From Prevotella communis (GTDB lineage Bacteria; Bacteroidota; Bacteroidia; Bacteroidales; Bacteroidaceae): a stretch of 64,000 nucleotides of DNA. Positions 50,829-59,999 of this stretch are shown in pieces. The notes below the pieces were generated by a model that had not been told where the DNA came from, did not search any database, and saw nothing but the letters and a program-made list of their open reading frames with translations. Both the position numbers and the translations under genes were made by a program. The stretch covers positions 1,612,001 to 1,676,000 of the forward strand of contig NZ_CP091794.1 in assembly GCF_022024175.1 (NCBI RefSeq). Reading direction: 5' to 3'. The first letter of the stretch is position 1. The number at the start of each line of letters is the position of its first letter.

Positions 50829-51746
50829 ATGAAAGTATTAGTTGCAACAGAGAAACCTTTCGCAGCAGCTGCTGTGAATGGTATCAAGGCAGAGATTGAA
50901 GCAGCAGGTAATGAACTGGCCCTGCTGGAGAAATATACAGAGAAAGCACAGTTGCTTGACGCAGTAAAGGATGCTGATGCGCTGATTATCCGTAGTGATA
51001 AGGTTGACGCAGAAGTACTGGATGCTGCCAAGCAGTTGAAGATTGTGGTACGTGCCGGTGCAGGTTATGATAACATCGACCTTGCTGCAGCTACTGCTCA
51101 CAATGTGGTGGCCGAGAATACTCCTGGTCAGAATGCCAACGCTGTGGCTGAGCTCGTATTCGGTCTGCTGGTTTTCGCCGTTCGTAATTTCTACAACGGA
51201 AAGGCCGGTACAGAGTTGATGGGTAAGAAACTGGGTATCCTGGCATTCGGTAACGTTGGTCGCAACGTGGCTCGTATTGCCAAGGGCTTTGGTATGGATG
51301 TTTATGCTTACGATGCTTTCTGCCCCGCAGAGGTTATCGAGAAGGCTGGTGTTCATGCTGTTGCTAATCAGGAGGCTCTGTTCGAGACTTGCGATGTTGT
51401 GTCACTCCATATCCCCGCTACTCCTGAGACCAAGCAGAGCATCAACTATGCACTTGTTGGTAAGATGAAGAAGGGTGGTATCCTGGTGAATACTGCTCGT
51501 AAGGAGGTTATCAATGAGCCTGAGTTGCTGAAGCTGATGGCTGAGCGTGAGGACCTGAAGTTCGTTACAGACATTATGCCTGATGCTAATGCTGACTTCC
51601 AGAAATTCGAGGGTCGCTATTTCTCTACTCCTAAGAAGATGGGTGCTCAGACAGCTGAAGCTAATACCAATGCCGGTATTGCTGCTGCCAAGCAGATCAA
51701 TGCCTTCTTCAAGGATGGTGACACTAAATTCCAGGTGAACAAATAA
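50829..51746 (+). CDS. serA: D-3-phosphoglycerate dehydrogenase, short Lys-type
   Basis: 305 aa, without ACT or ASB regulatory domains (type III). The NAD-binding loop is LGILAFGNVGRNVARIAKG and the catalytic Arg is in LVNTARKEVINE. At the usual catalytic His position (PHxG) the sequence is STPKKMGAQTAEAN (about residue 268), placing Lys there, as in the type IIIK enzymes described from Entamoeba and Bacteroidetes. It does the first step of serine synthesis. A terminator follows at 51771. Confidence 0.95.
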   Translation: MKVLVATEKPFAAAAVNGIKAEIEAAGNELALLEKYTEKAQLLDAVKDADALIIRSDKVDAEVLDAAKQLKIVVRAGAGYDNIDLAAATAHNVVAENTPGQNANAVAELVFGLLVFAVRNFYNGKAGTELMGKKLGILAFGNVGRNVARIAKGFGMDVYAYDAFCPAEVIEKAGVHAVANQEALFETCDVVSLHIPATPETKQSINYALVGKMKKGGILVNTARKEVINEPELLKLMAEREDLKFVTDIMPDANADFQKFEGRYFSTPKKMGAQTAEANTNAGIAAAKQINAFFKDGDTKFQVNK

Positions 51747-51770
51747 TAACTAAATTAATAAATCTTTTTC

Positions 51771-51812
51771 AAGGGGCATCCGAGTCTTGTATTTGGGTGC
51801 CCCCTTTTTTAC
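51771..51812 (+). terminator. Terminator of serC-serA
   Basis: GGGGCATCC (51773-51781) pairs with GGGTGCCCC (51795-51803), loop of 13, then CCTTTTTT. Confidence 0.85.
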
Positions 51813-51829
51813 GGAACAAACGTCTTTTC

Positions 51830-52456
51830 ATGAAGAAATACTTCTTTCTTTTCTCTTTGATGTTCTGCACACTACAGTTGGTTGCAGCTACTCCTCAGGA
51901 TACACCCAATAAGGCACGTCAGGAATTTGAAAAAATATATAACATGGTGTTTGGACCGCAAGGTTCCACGTTGCGCTATGATGTTAATATCATTGGTATC
52001 TACAAGACTCATGGCACTATTTGGTATAAGGGCAACAAACAATGCTTCTCTGATGAACGTGTCAATACGTGGAACGATGGTGTGACGGCCTACATGGTGT
52101 TTAAGAAGAAGAAGACCATTGAGATTCATGATGCAAAATCTGATAAGAAAGATAAATATTCGGGAAAGTTCAAATTCTCACTTGATGACTTCAGGTATTC
52201 TATGAAGAATAGCGGTGAGGATATCATCTTTACGCTGAAACAGCAGAAGGGTGCAAAGGGTACAGTGAAAGAGGTCCGTGCGCAAGTAGATGCAAAGACC
52301 TATACACCAAAGAGTCTGAAACTGAAGGTGGCATTCTTCTGGGTAAAGATAAAAATCAGTAATTTCCGTTCTGGTGGTGTGCCCGATGCCCAGTTTGTTT
52401 TTCCTGCCGATCGTTATAAAGAAGGGTATAAGTACGTAGATAAACGTAACGATTAA
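51830..52456 (+). CDS. LolA-like periplasmic protein
   Basis: 208 aa from the ATG at 51830, which gives a proper signal peptide (KKYFFLFSLMFCTLQLVAAT). The mature part (YDVNIIGIYKTHGTIWYKGN, then FKFSLDDFRYSMKNSGEDII and LKVAFFWVKIKISNFRSGGV) has the half-barrel pattern of LolA/LolB-like lipoprotein carriers in Bacteroidetes. It lies between the serA terminator and the convergent recQ. It is probably a periplasmic carrier, but LolA identity is not certain. Confidence 0.65.
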   Translation: MKKYFFLFSLMFCTLQLVAATPQDTPNKARQEFEKIYNMVFGPQGSTLRYDVNIIGIYKTHGTIWYKGNKQCFSDERVNTWNDGVTAYMVFKKKKTIEIHDAKSDKKDKYSGKFKFSLDDFRYSMKNSGEDIIFTLKQQKGAKGTVKEVRAQVDAKTYTPKSLKLKVAFFWVKIKISNFRSGGVPDAQFVFPADRYKEGYKYVDKRND

Positions 52457-52459
52457 CCT

Positions 52460-54232
52460 CTATGATTCCGGTGGTGTCCATGAGCGTTTCTGGTTCAAAC
52501 AAACATCACATTGTCCACAGTCCTCCGTATTCGTCTCACCGAAATATCTGAGCAGCATCCTGCTACGACAGATATTTCCGCTGTTGGCATATTCCAGCAT
52601 CTTTTCTATTCGTTCGGCAAAGCGTATTTTCAAATCGTCGTAGATAGACTTGGAAATAACCAGTCGCTCAGACTCTTCACGTCGCTGGGTGTAACGGATA
52701 AAGGGAATATGCTTCTGGGGAATGAAATCCAGGATATGCTTCTGGGTGAGTGCGCGCAGAGTCATGTACACCTGTGGTTGCGTGAGACCACATTGCTCTG
52801 CTATCACACCCTCGTCGATATACTGATATCCCTGGAACAGACCTGTATAGTTTCTGAGTAATGCCACGATGACAGCATCTTCCTGTGGTTCATTGCCACG
52901 TAGCTTGTACAGATCGTCGCGCTCTACGCTGAACATCACGCGTGCCTGCATGTCGTCCTCTTCCTTGAAATCAATATAGCCGGCACGTGTCAGGATATTG
53001 AGGGCTGAAACTGTAGGTATGGGGAAATGTTTGTAGATCCTGCAGAACCGTTCCAAGGGGAATTCAAAACAAGCATTATATCCGGAGCCAACGCCTATCT
53101 GGTAGAAATAGGCCAGTTGGTCATATACCTGACGGATAAAATCCTTATCAGGGAATGTGTCAACAACACGACGCTGGAGCTTGGCCCTGTCGCTATTGTC
53201 ATAGAGCAGTACGGCGTATGATTTCTTGCCATCGCGACCAGCACGTCCGGCCTCCTGGAAGTAAGCCTCCAGGCAGTCGGGGCAGTCGATATGTATCACC
53301 ACACGTACATCGGGCTTGTCGATACCCATGCCAAAGGCATTCGTAGCTACCATGACACGTACCTTATCCTCTTGCCATGCTTTCTGACGCTGGTCTTTCT
53401 CCTGATTGTCCAATCCGGCATGATAGAATGTGGCGCTAATACCACTCGTGTTTAGGAGTTCAGCATATTCCTTTGTACGTTTTCTGCTTCTCACATAGAC
53501 GATGGCCGACCCCTGTACGTGATTCAGAATATGAATGAGCTGGCCTGTTTTGTTGGATGTGTGACGTACAACGTAGGCGAGGTTCTTACGGGCGAAACTC
53601 ATCTTATACACACACTTCTCACGGAAATGCAGACGTTCCTGTATGTCGTCGATGACCTCTGGCGTTGCCGTAGCAGTAAGGGCCAAGACGGGTGTGTCGG
53701 GCAGTTCCTTGCGAATATCTGCGATGGAGAGATAAGACGGACGGAAGTCGTAACCCCATTGGCTGATGCAATGGGCCTCGTCCACACAGATAAAGCTCAC
53801 CTTCATGTGGCGCAACTTCTCTAAGAATAAAGAGGTGGATATGCGTTCGGGCGATATATACAGTATCTTCACACCACCAAACACCGCATTCTCAAGTGTC
53901 ATGAGAATACTGTCGTGCTTCATGCCCGAATAGATGGCTGATGCCTGGATTCCACGACGGCGCAGATTGCTCACCTGATCCTTCATCAAGGCGATGAGCG
54001 GGGTAATGACAATACACACGCCCTCATGTGCTAATGCCGGTACCTGGAATGTGATGCTCTTGCCACCACCGGTGGGCATAAGTCCCAGTGTATCCTTGCC
54101 AGCACCAATGGACTCGATGATTTCCTTTTGAATGCCTCGGAAATCATCGTAGCCCCAGTATTTCTTCAATAATGATTGATAATTGACAATTGATAATTGA
54201 CAATTATTTGGTGCGTTGTTCTCATTATCCAT
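52460..54232 (-). CDS. recQ: RecQ-type DNA helicase
   Basis: 590 aa. Helicase motifs: 0 YWGYDDFRGIQKEII, I LMPTGGGKSITFQVPAL, II VDEAHCISQWGYDFRPSYL, VI EAGRAGRDGKKSYAVLLY. The RQC part has the zinc Cys set at the end (CRSRMLLRYFGETNTEDCGQ, then CDVC), and there is no HRDC domain. It unwinds 3'-5' in recombinational repair. The ATG at 54232 is used; the frame's earlier TTG is unlikely. Residues 11-20 are encoded by a 14-bp tandem repeat, so the N-terminus is young. It is co-transcribed with recJ (13-bp gap). Confidence 0.93.
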   Translation of the reverse strand: MDNENNAPNNCQLSIVNYQSLLKKYWGYDDFRGIQKEIIESIGAGKDTLGLMPTGGGKSITFQVPALAHEGVCIVITPLIALMKDQVSNLRRRGIQASAIYSGMKHDSILMTLENAVFGGVKILYISPERISTSLFLEKLRHMKVSFICVDEAHCISQWGYDFRPSYLSIADIRKELPDTPVLALTATATPEVIDDIQERLHFREKCVYKMSFARKNLAYVVRHTSNKTGQLIHILNHVQGSAIVYVRSRKRTKEYAELLNTSGISATFYHAGLDNQEKDQRQKAWQEDKVRVMVATNAFGMGIDKPDVRVVIHIDCPDCLEAYFQEAGRAGRDGKKSYAVLLYDNSDRAKLQRRVVDTFPDKDFIRQVYDQLAYFYQIGVGSGYNACFEFPLERFCRIYKHFPIPTVSALNILTRAGYIDFKEEDDMQARVMFSVERDDLYKLRGNEPQEDAVIVALLRNYTGLFQGYQYIDEGVIAEQCGLTQPQVYMTLRALTQKHILDFIPQKHIPFIRYTQRREESERLVISKSIYDDLKIRFAERIEKMLEYANSGNICRSRMLLRYFGETNTEDCGQCDVCLNQKRSWTPPES

Positions 54233-54257
54233 TATCAATCATTCATTATCCATTATC
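54175..54257. repeat. Tandem repeats over the recJ stop and recQ start
   Basis: ATTGATAATTGACA twice in tandem (54175-54188, 54189-54202) inside the recQ 5' coding end, and TCATTATCCATTATC twice (54222-54236, 54243-54257). The second pair covers both the last codons of recJ and the start codon of recQ. Confidence 0.92.
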
Positions 54258-55976
54258 AGAGTCGCTTGGCTTGATATCTTCAATCTGTAATTGTACTTCG
54301 CCGCGTTTGTAGATATTTTCCTCTATGGTGTAGCAGATGTCGAACGAACGTTTCGACTTGATATAACGGGCTGCCTGACTCTGTCCGAAGGCAATGCCGT
54401 TCATGACGTTGCTGGAACGTGAATCCACCAGTTCAAGTTTGATATGTTCCTGCTGCTTGCCCACAACCTTTGATGTTCCATAGTCGTAAACGCCGCGCGT
54501 ACAGAATAATGGTTTTGGATTCTCGGGGCCATAAGGAGCGAATTTCTTCAGGTCGTTGAGCAGTTTCTTGGTGATATCCTTGAAATCTACCTCTGCCTCA
54601 ATATCGATGGAAGCTTCCGTTTGACGTGTACCGATATGTTCGCTGACATATTGCTGGAAACGGCGACGGAACTCTGGAATATTCTCAACACGCAAGGTCA
54701 GACCTACCGCATAGGTGTGACCACCGAAGTTCTCCAGCAAATCACGACAGCTCTTGATAGCGTCGTATACGTCGTAACCGGCTACGCTACGTGCTGAACC
54801 AGAGGCTATTCCGTCGTTGCATGAAAGTACGACTGTAGGTCGGAAATACATATCCGTCATGCGTGAAGCTACGATACCTACGACACCTTTCTTCCAGCCT
54901 TCGCCGTAAAGGACGATAGCAGACTGATGTTCCTGACTCTCCAGACGAGCTACAATTTGGTTGGCTTCTTCTGTCATCTGCTTGTCGATATCACGGCGCT
55001 GGTCGTTATACTCATTGATATGAATAGCCTCGGCCAATGCCTTCTGCATGTCTTTCTCTACAAGCAGGTCAACGGTCTCGGTACCATTCTGGACGCGTCC
55101 ACTGGCATTGATACGAGGACCTATCTTGAAGATGATATCGCTCATGGTGAGCTCGCGTCCTGTCAGACCGCAAATCTCGATAATTGCTTTCAGGCCTACC
55201 GACGGATTCTGATTCAGTTGTTTCAGACCGTGGAAAGCCATGATGCGGTTCTCACCCGTTACAGGTACGATATCTGCTGCGATACTCACGGCACAGAAAT
55301 CGAGTAGGGGAATGAGCTGGGAAAAGGGAATACCATTGTTCTTGGCAAAAGCCTGCATAAACTTAAAGCCTACGCCACACCCGCAGAGGTGCTTGAAAGG
55401 ATAGGTGGAATCCTGACGCTTGGGATTCAGGATAGCCACGGCGCAAGGCAACTCGTCGTCGGGTACGTGGTGGTCGCAGATGATAAAGTCAATACCCAGC
55501 GATTTGGCATAAGCAATCTCATCGATAGCTTTGATGCCACAATCAAGCACGATAATCAGTTTGACACCTGTTTCTGCTGCATAGTCCAAACCTTTACGAC
55601 TGATGCCGTAACCTTCCTCGTAGCGATCGGGTATGTAATACTCGATGTTAGAATAGAACTGCAACAGGAATTTATAGACCAATGCGACAGCTGTACAGCC
55701 ATCCACATCATAGTCGCCATAAATCATGATGCGCTCTTTTCGCCCCATTGCATCGTTCAGTCGGTCAACGGCGACATCCATATCGTTCATCAGGAACGGG
55801 TCTATCAGTTCGTTGAGCATCGGCCTGAAGAATCGCTTGGCGGCACTCTCGGTCTTGATGCCGCGCTGGATAAGCAGTTCGGCCAGTATAGGGCTCATGC
55901 TTATCTTCTCGGCCAGTTCCTTAGCCTGCTGCTTGCGTTCGGGTGTTGGCGGTTCGTAATTCCATTTAAAATTCAT
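54246..55976 (-). CDS. recJ: Single-strand DNA exonuclease RecJ
   Basis: 576 aa DHH-family 5'-3' exonuclease. Motifs: IMIYGDYDVDGCTAVAL (DYDxDG), IVLDCGIKAIDE, FIICDHHVPDDELP (DHH), GCGVGFKFMQA, and the DHHA1 region with GRVQNG and SGSARSVAGYDV. Works with RecQ in gap repair and recombination; here recQ follows 13 bp later, a good functional pairing. No strong promoter was seen in the 190 bp upstream. Confidence 0.95.
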   Translation of the reverse strand: MNFKWNYEPPTPERKQQAKELAEKISMSPILAELLIQRGIKTESAAKRFFRPMLNELIDPFLMNDMDVAVDRLNDAMGRKERIMIYGDYDVDGCTAVALVYKFLLQFYSNIEYYIPDRYEEGYGISRKGLDYAAETGVKLIIVLDCGIKAIDEIAYAKSLGIDFIICDHHVPDDELPCAVAILNPKRQDSTYPFKHLCGCGVGFKFMQAFAKNNGIPFSQLIPLLDFCAVSIAADIVPVTGENRIMAFHGLKQLNQNPSVGLKAIIEICGLTGRELTMSDIIFKIGPRINASGRVQNGTETVDLLVEKDMQKALAEAIHINEYNDQRRDIDKQMTEEANQIVARLESQEHQSAIVLYGEGWKKGVVGIVASRMTDMYFRPTVVLSCNDGIASGSARSVAGYDVYDAIKSCRDLLENFGGHTYAVGLTLRVENIPEFRRRFQQYVSEHIGTRQTEASIDIEAEVDFKDITKKLLNDLKKFAPYGPENPKPLFCTRGVYDYGTSKVVGKQQEHIKLELVDSRSSNVMNGIAFGQSQAARYIKSKRSFDICYTIEENIYKRGEVQLQIEDIKPSDSDNG

Positions 55977-56110
55977 TATATTGTATTTTTTTTATTTTCG
56001 CGCTTTAGGTGCAAAATTCGCCTATTACGGCAAATTAGCATACAAAGTTAGCGAAAAAAACTGAAATGCGTGTTCTTCTTCCAATAGTTTTAACGAATAT
56101 TTAAACAGAA

Positions 56111-56142
56111 AGAAGCCCAGCTCTTTTCAGAACCGGGCTTCT
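56111..56142 (-). terminator. Terminator of rpsA
   Basis: AGAAGCCCAG (56111-56120) pairs with CCGGGCTTCT (56133-56142), with a T-rich tail on the minus strand. It lies 25 bp after the S1 stop. Confidence 0.8.
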
Positions 56143-56166
56143 GCTATGTTTGGATGTAGATGCGAA

Positions 56167-57945
56167 TTACTCGCCCTTCTCCATCTGAGCCTTCAGATTA
56201 GCCAGAACGTCGAGGTCACCCAGAGTGGTGCTAGCTGCAACATTCTCAATCTTAGGAGCGTCGCTCTTCTTAGGAGCGGCAGCCTTACGTGTAGCACGCT
56301 TCTCCTCACGCTGTGCATCCTCGAATGTACGGCTGTGGCTGAGGATAATACGTTTGCTGTCCTTATTGAACTCGATCACCTTGAACTCCAGCTCCTCGCC
56401 CTGCTGAGCCTGTGAGCCGTCCTCCTTAACGAGGTGCTTAGGAGTAGCGAAGCCCTCAACGTTCTCCTCGAGAGAAACAACGGCGCCCTTCTCCAGAACC
56501 TCTGTGATCTTACCGGTGTGAACAGAACCTACAGTGTACTTCTCCTCGAAAGCGTCCCAAGGATTGTCCTCGAGCTGCTTGTGACCGAGAGAGAGACGAC
56601 GGTTCTCCTTGTCGATATCGAGTACAACAACGTCGATCTGCTCGCCAACCTTTGTGAACTCAGAAGGATGCTTAACCTTCTTGGTCCAGCTCAGGTCGCT
56701 GATGTGGATCAGACCATCAACACCCTCCTCGAGCTCTACAAATACACCGAAGTTGGTGAAGTTGCGAACTTTAGCGGTGTGCTTGCTGCCAACGGGGTAC
56801 TTAACCTCGATAGCCTCCCATGGGTCTTCCTTCAGCTGCTTGATACCCAGTGACATCTTGCGCTCCTCGCGATCCAGAGTCAGGATAACAGCCTCAACCT
56901 CGTCGCCAACCTTCAGGAACTCCTGAGCTGAGCGCAGGTGCTGGCTCCATGACATCTCAGAAACGTGGATCAGACCCTCAACACCGGGCTGAACCTCAAC
57001 GAATGCACCGTAATCAGCGATAACAACAACCTTACCCTTGATGTGGTCACCAACCTTGAGGTTAGCGTCCAGAGCATCCCAAGGATGAGGAGTGAGCTGC
57101 TTCAGACCGAGAGCGATACGCTTCTTCTCCTCGTCGAAGTCGAGGATAACAACGTTGATCTTCTGGTCGAGCTCAACAACCTTCTTAGGATCGTCGATTC
57201 GGCCCCAAGACAGGTCTGTGATGTGAATCAGTCCGTCAACACCACCGAGGTCAACAAACACACCGTAAGAGGTGATGTTCTTGACAGTACCCTCGAGGAT
57301 CTGACCCTTCTCCAGGCGAGAGATAATCTCCTGCTTCTGAGCCTCGAGCTCCTGCTCGATGAGGGCCTTGTGGCTTACAACTACGTTGCGGAACTCCTGG
57401 TTGATCTTCACGATCTTGAACTCCATAGTCTTGCCAACGAACTGGTCGTAGTCGCGTATGGGATGAACGTCGATCTGACTGCCGGGCAGGAAGGCCTCAA
57501 TGCCAAATACGTCTACAATCATACCACCCTTTGTGCGGCACTTGATGTAGCCCTGTACAATCTCCTGTGCCTCGAGAGCCTCATTAACGCGGTCCCAAGC
57601 CTGGCTCAGGCGAGCCTTCTTGTGAGAAAGTACCAGCTGACCCTTCTTGTCCTCAGCGGTCTCCACATAGACTTCTACTACGTCACCCTCTTTCAGGTCG
57701 GGGTTGTAGCGGAACTCACCAGCGGGGATGATACCGTCGCTCTTGTAGCCAATGTTAACGACTACTTCCTTCTTGTCAACTGAGATGACCTTACCCTCAA
57801 CTACCTGATGATCGGCAACTTTGTTCAGGGTCTCATCGTAAGCCTTGTCAAGCTCTTCCTTGCTGATGTTGGCTACGGTGCCATTTTCAAACTCGTCCCA
57901 GTTGAAGTCCTGCAACGGCTGAACGTTCTTTGTTAATTCTGACAT
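56167..57945 (-). CDS. rpsA: 30S ribosomal protein S1, six S1 domains
   Basis: 592 aa. Six S1 repeats can be counted, opening near GKVISVDKKEVVVNIG, GYIKCRTKGGMIVDVFG, GTVKNITSYGVFVDLGG, GKVVVIADYGAFVEV, AKVRNFTNFGVFVELEEG and GKITEVLEKGAVVSLEEN. A charged C-terminal tail (KRATRKAAAPKKSDAPK) follows. S1 brings mRNA to the small subunit, which matters in a phylum with weak Shine-Dalgarno use. A leader of about 135 nt with pairing potential precedes it. Confidence 0.96.
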   Translation of the reverse strand: MSELTKNVQPLQDFNWDEFENGTVANISKEELDKAYDETLNKVADHQVVEGKVISVDKKEVVVNIGYKSDGIIPAGEFRYNPDLKEGDVVEVYVETAEDKKGQLVLSHKKARLSQAWDRVNEALEAQEIVQGYIKCRTKGGMIVDVFGIEAFLPGSQIDVHPIRDYDQFVGKTMEFKIVKINQEFRNVVVSHKALIEQELEAQKQEIISRLEKGQILEGTVKNITSYGVFVDLGGVDGLIHITDLSWGRIDDPKKVVELDQKINVVILDFDEEKKRIALGLKQLTPHPWDALDANLKVGDHIKGKVVVIADYGAFVEVQPGVEGLIHVSEMSWSQHLRSAQEFLKVGDEVEAVILTLDREERKMSLGIKQLKEDPWEAIEVKYPVGSKHTAKVRNFTNFGVFVELEEGVDGLIHISDLSWTKKVKHPSEFTKVGEQIDVVVLDIDKENRRLSLGHKQLEDNPWDAFEEKYTVGSVHTGKITEVLEKGAVVSLEENVEGFATPKHLVKEDGSQAQQGEELEFKVIEFNKDSKRIILSHSRTFEDAQREEKRATRKAAAPKKSDAPKIENVAASTTLGDLDVLANLKAQMEKGE

Positions 57946-58095
57946 AAATTTAATTGTCGCCCTTTAGTGGGCATTATTGTTTGTCTGAACAGACGTTTAT
58001 CAGACAATTTTAATTGGTTAATATTATATAGGTGTCGGCGCCTGTTCCGGCTCCTATCGACCCAGTATGAGTCAAAATTGGGTGCAAAGGTACTC
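57946..58095 (-). promoter_or_regulatory. rpsA promoter and long structured leader
   Basis: On the minus strand, TACCTTTG near 58093-58086 is a good -7 box, giving a leader of about 135 nt before the ATG at 57945. Within it TTGTCTG/CAGACAA (about 57982-58008) form a perfect 7-bp stem and a GC-rich stretch (about 58034-58063) can also pair. Other genes here have leaders of under 10 nt, so this one may serve S1 autoregulation. Confidence 0.55.
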
Positions 58096-58182
58096 AAATT
58101 ATTTGAAAATGAGACCATTGCACCCAATTATGCTTAAAAAATTAATTTTCTTTAACTGTATCGCTGTACGTATCGTTTGACT

Positions 58183-59169
58183 TTATTTTAACTCCCATCC
58201 GATAGCCGATGCACCAAGAACGGCAGCAGAGGCACCGTCAAGGCCGCTGACAAGGAACTGTGCCTTGCCGCGGAAAGGTTTCATGACATGTGCTTCGTAA
58301 GCTTCGCGAATAGGCTTCATAATGAGCTCTCCGGCTTTGGTCATGCCTCCAAAGAAGATGAAGGCCTCGGGTGATGAGAAGGCTGCGAAATCGGCACATG
58401 CCTCCCCCAGCATCTTTCCGGTGAAATCATATATTTCTTTAGCTAATTCGTCACCTTTCTCGGCAGCAATACTCACGTCAAGAGAAGTGATGCTTTCGGA
58501 GTCTAGTTCTCGTAGAAGTGATGGGCGATCGGTGTTTTGAAGCAGTTCACGAGCCGTACGTGCTACACCGGTTGCAGAACAATAAGTCTCCAGGCAGCCT
58601 GTACGTCCGCAGCCGCAGAGACGTCCCTCAGCACCACGCACCATGGTGACATGCCCCAGTTCTCCGGCAAATCCGTCGTGACCGTATACTACCTGTCCGT
58701 TGACCACGATACCTGAGCCGACGCCTGTACCCAATGTGATAACGATGAAGTCCTTCATGCCGCGAGCAACGCCGTAAACCATCTCGCCCATTGCTGCAGC
58801 ATTGGCATCATTGGTCAGTCCTACGGGAATGCCTCCCAGTCGTTCTGAGAACATTTGTGCCAGGGGTACCACAGTGTCATGAGCCCATGGCAGGTTGGGG
58901 GCAAACTCGATGGTACCGTTATAATAGTTGCCATTGGGAGCTCCGATGCCCATAGCCTTGATTTTGTCAAGGCCGCCTACCTGTTCGATAACGGGAAGGA
59001 GAACCTCCATGCAGGCATCCACATAAGATTCCGGTGTGGTGTGGCCGCCGGTCTTGATGGCAGTTGTAGCCTTGATGTCTCCTCGGGCGTCGACAATACC
59101 GAAAACAGAATTAGTACCTCCTAGGTCAAGTCCGATGACATAGGGCTTTTGTATCATTTGTTCGTTCAT
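58183..59169 (-). CDS. ROK-family glucokinase-like kinase
   Basis: 328 aa. ATP motif YVIGLDLGGTNSVFGIVD at the N-terminus, sugar-binding LTNDANAAAMGEMVYG, ITLGTGVGSGIVVNGQ, and the ROK zinc motif LCGCGRTGCLETYCS. This pattern fits glucokinase or N-acetylmannosamine/allose-type kinases; glucokinase is the commonest assignment in Bacteroidetes. Cytoplasmic. TACCTTTG on the minus strand about 45 nt upstream is the likely promoter. Confidence 0.88.
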   Translation of the reverse strand: MNEQMIQKPYVIGLDLGGTNSVFGIVDARGDIKATTAIKTGGHTTPESYVDACMEVLLPVIEQVGGLDKIKAMGIGAPNGNYYNGTIEFAPNLPWAHDTVVPLAQMFSERLGGIPVGLTNDANAAAMGEMVYGVARGMKDFIVITLGTGVGSGIVVNGQVVYGHDGFAGELGHVTMVRGAEGRLCGCGRTGCLETYCSATGVARTARELLQNTDRPSLLRELDSESITSLDVSIAAEKGDELAKEIYDFTGKMLGEACADFAAFSSPEAFIFFGGMTKAGELIMKPIREAYEAHVMKPFRGKAQFLVSGLDGASAAVLGASAIGWELK

Positions 59170-59293
59170 TTCTGGTGTAAATTATCCTTGTGTTATATGA
59201 GTTTTCATGCAAAGGTAAGAAGATTACGGGTAAAAACAAGCGCCTTTAACTCCTTTTAACTGCCTACACTGCTTGTAGTGCCCAAAAAAGTAG

Positions 59294-59301
59294 TACCTTT
59301 G
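59294..59301 (+). promoter_or_regulatory. -7 box 8 nt before the LysE-type start codon
   Basis: TACCTTTG, with the ATG at 59310. With the start site a few bases past the box, the leader would be only about 3-5 nt. Confidence 0.7.
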
Positions 59302-59309
59302 CAGACACT

Positions 59310-59990
59310 ATGACATTCGATGTAAACACTATACCAAATTTGTTAGATATTGTCTTTAAGGGACTCTTGATAGGCATCATTGCTTCTGCGCCTATGGGTC
59401 CTGTAGGTGTGCTATGTGTTCAGCGCACATTGAACAAGGGCAGATGGTATGGCTTTGTAACAGGTTGCGGCGCTGCCCTGAGTGACATTATCTATGCTGG
59501 TATTACCGGCTTGGGAATGGGTATGGTGGTAGAGCTTGTAAGTAATGATACCAATCGTTTCTACCTGCAGATAGTTGGTAGCCTGATGCTCTTGGCATTT
59601 GGCGTTTTTACATATCGCACAGACCCTACGAAGAATCTGCGAAAGCCTGGACAGAATAAAGGCACGTTGACACATAATGGTATTACGGCTTTCCTCGTAA
59701 CGTTGAGCAATCCGCTTATCGTTTTCCTCTTTATGGCGCTCTATGCACAGTTCTCATTTGGTCTGCAGATTGATAAGCCCATTGAGTTGGTTGCCGGATT
59801 CATCAGTATCATCGGTGGTGCCTTGCTGTGGTGGTGGGGCCTGACATGGCTGGTAGACGTGATACGTCTGAAGTTCGACAATAACGGCATACGTATTATT
59901 AATAGGATTATTGGTACGCTGGTTATTATTGGTAGTATCATTGTGTTGCTCACCACGCTATTCAGTTTGCATCTATATAATATTTTCTAA
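59310..59990 (+). CDS. LysE-family transporter
   Basis: 226 aa, about six transmembrane segments. The opening LLIGIIASAPMGPVGVLCVQ and NKGRWYGFVTGCGAALSDII are the LysE/RhtB hallmark. These proteins export amino acids or related compounds. It is the first gene of a plus-strand unit; the DUF4924 gene follows after 9 bp. Substrate unknown. Confidence 0.88.
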   Translation: MTFDVNTIPNLLDIVFKGLLIGIIASAPMGPVGVLCVQRTLNKGRWYGFVTGCGAALSDIIYAGITGLGMGMVVELVSNDTNRFYLQIVGSLMLLAFGVFTYRTDPTKNLRKPGQNKGTLTHNGITAFLVTLSNPLIVFLFMALYAQFSFGLQIDKPIELVAGFISIIGGALLWWWGLTWLVDVIRLKFDNNGIRIINRIIGTLVIIGSIIVLLTTLFSLHLYNIF

Positions 59991-59999
59991 TTACAAGAT

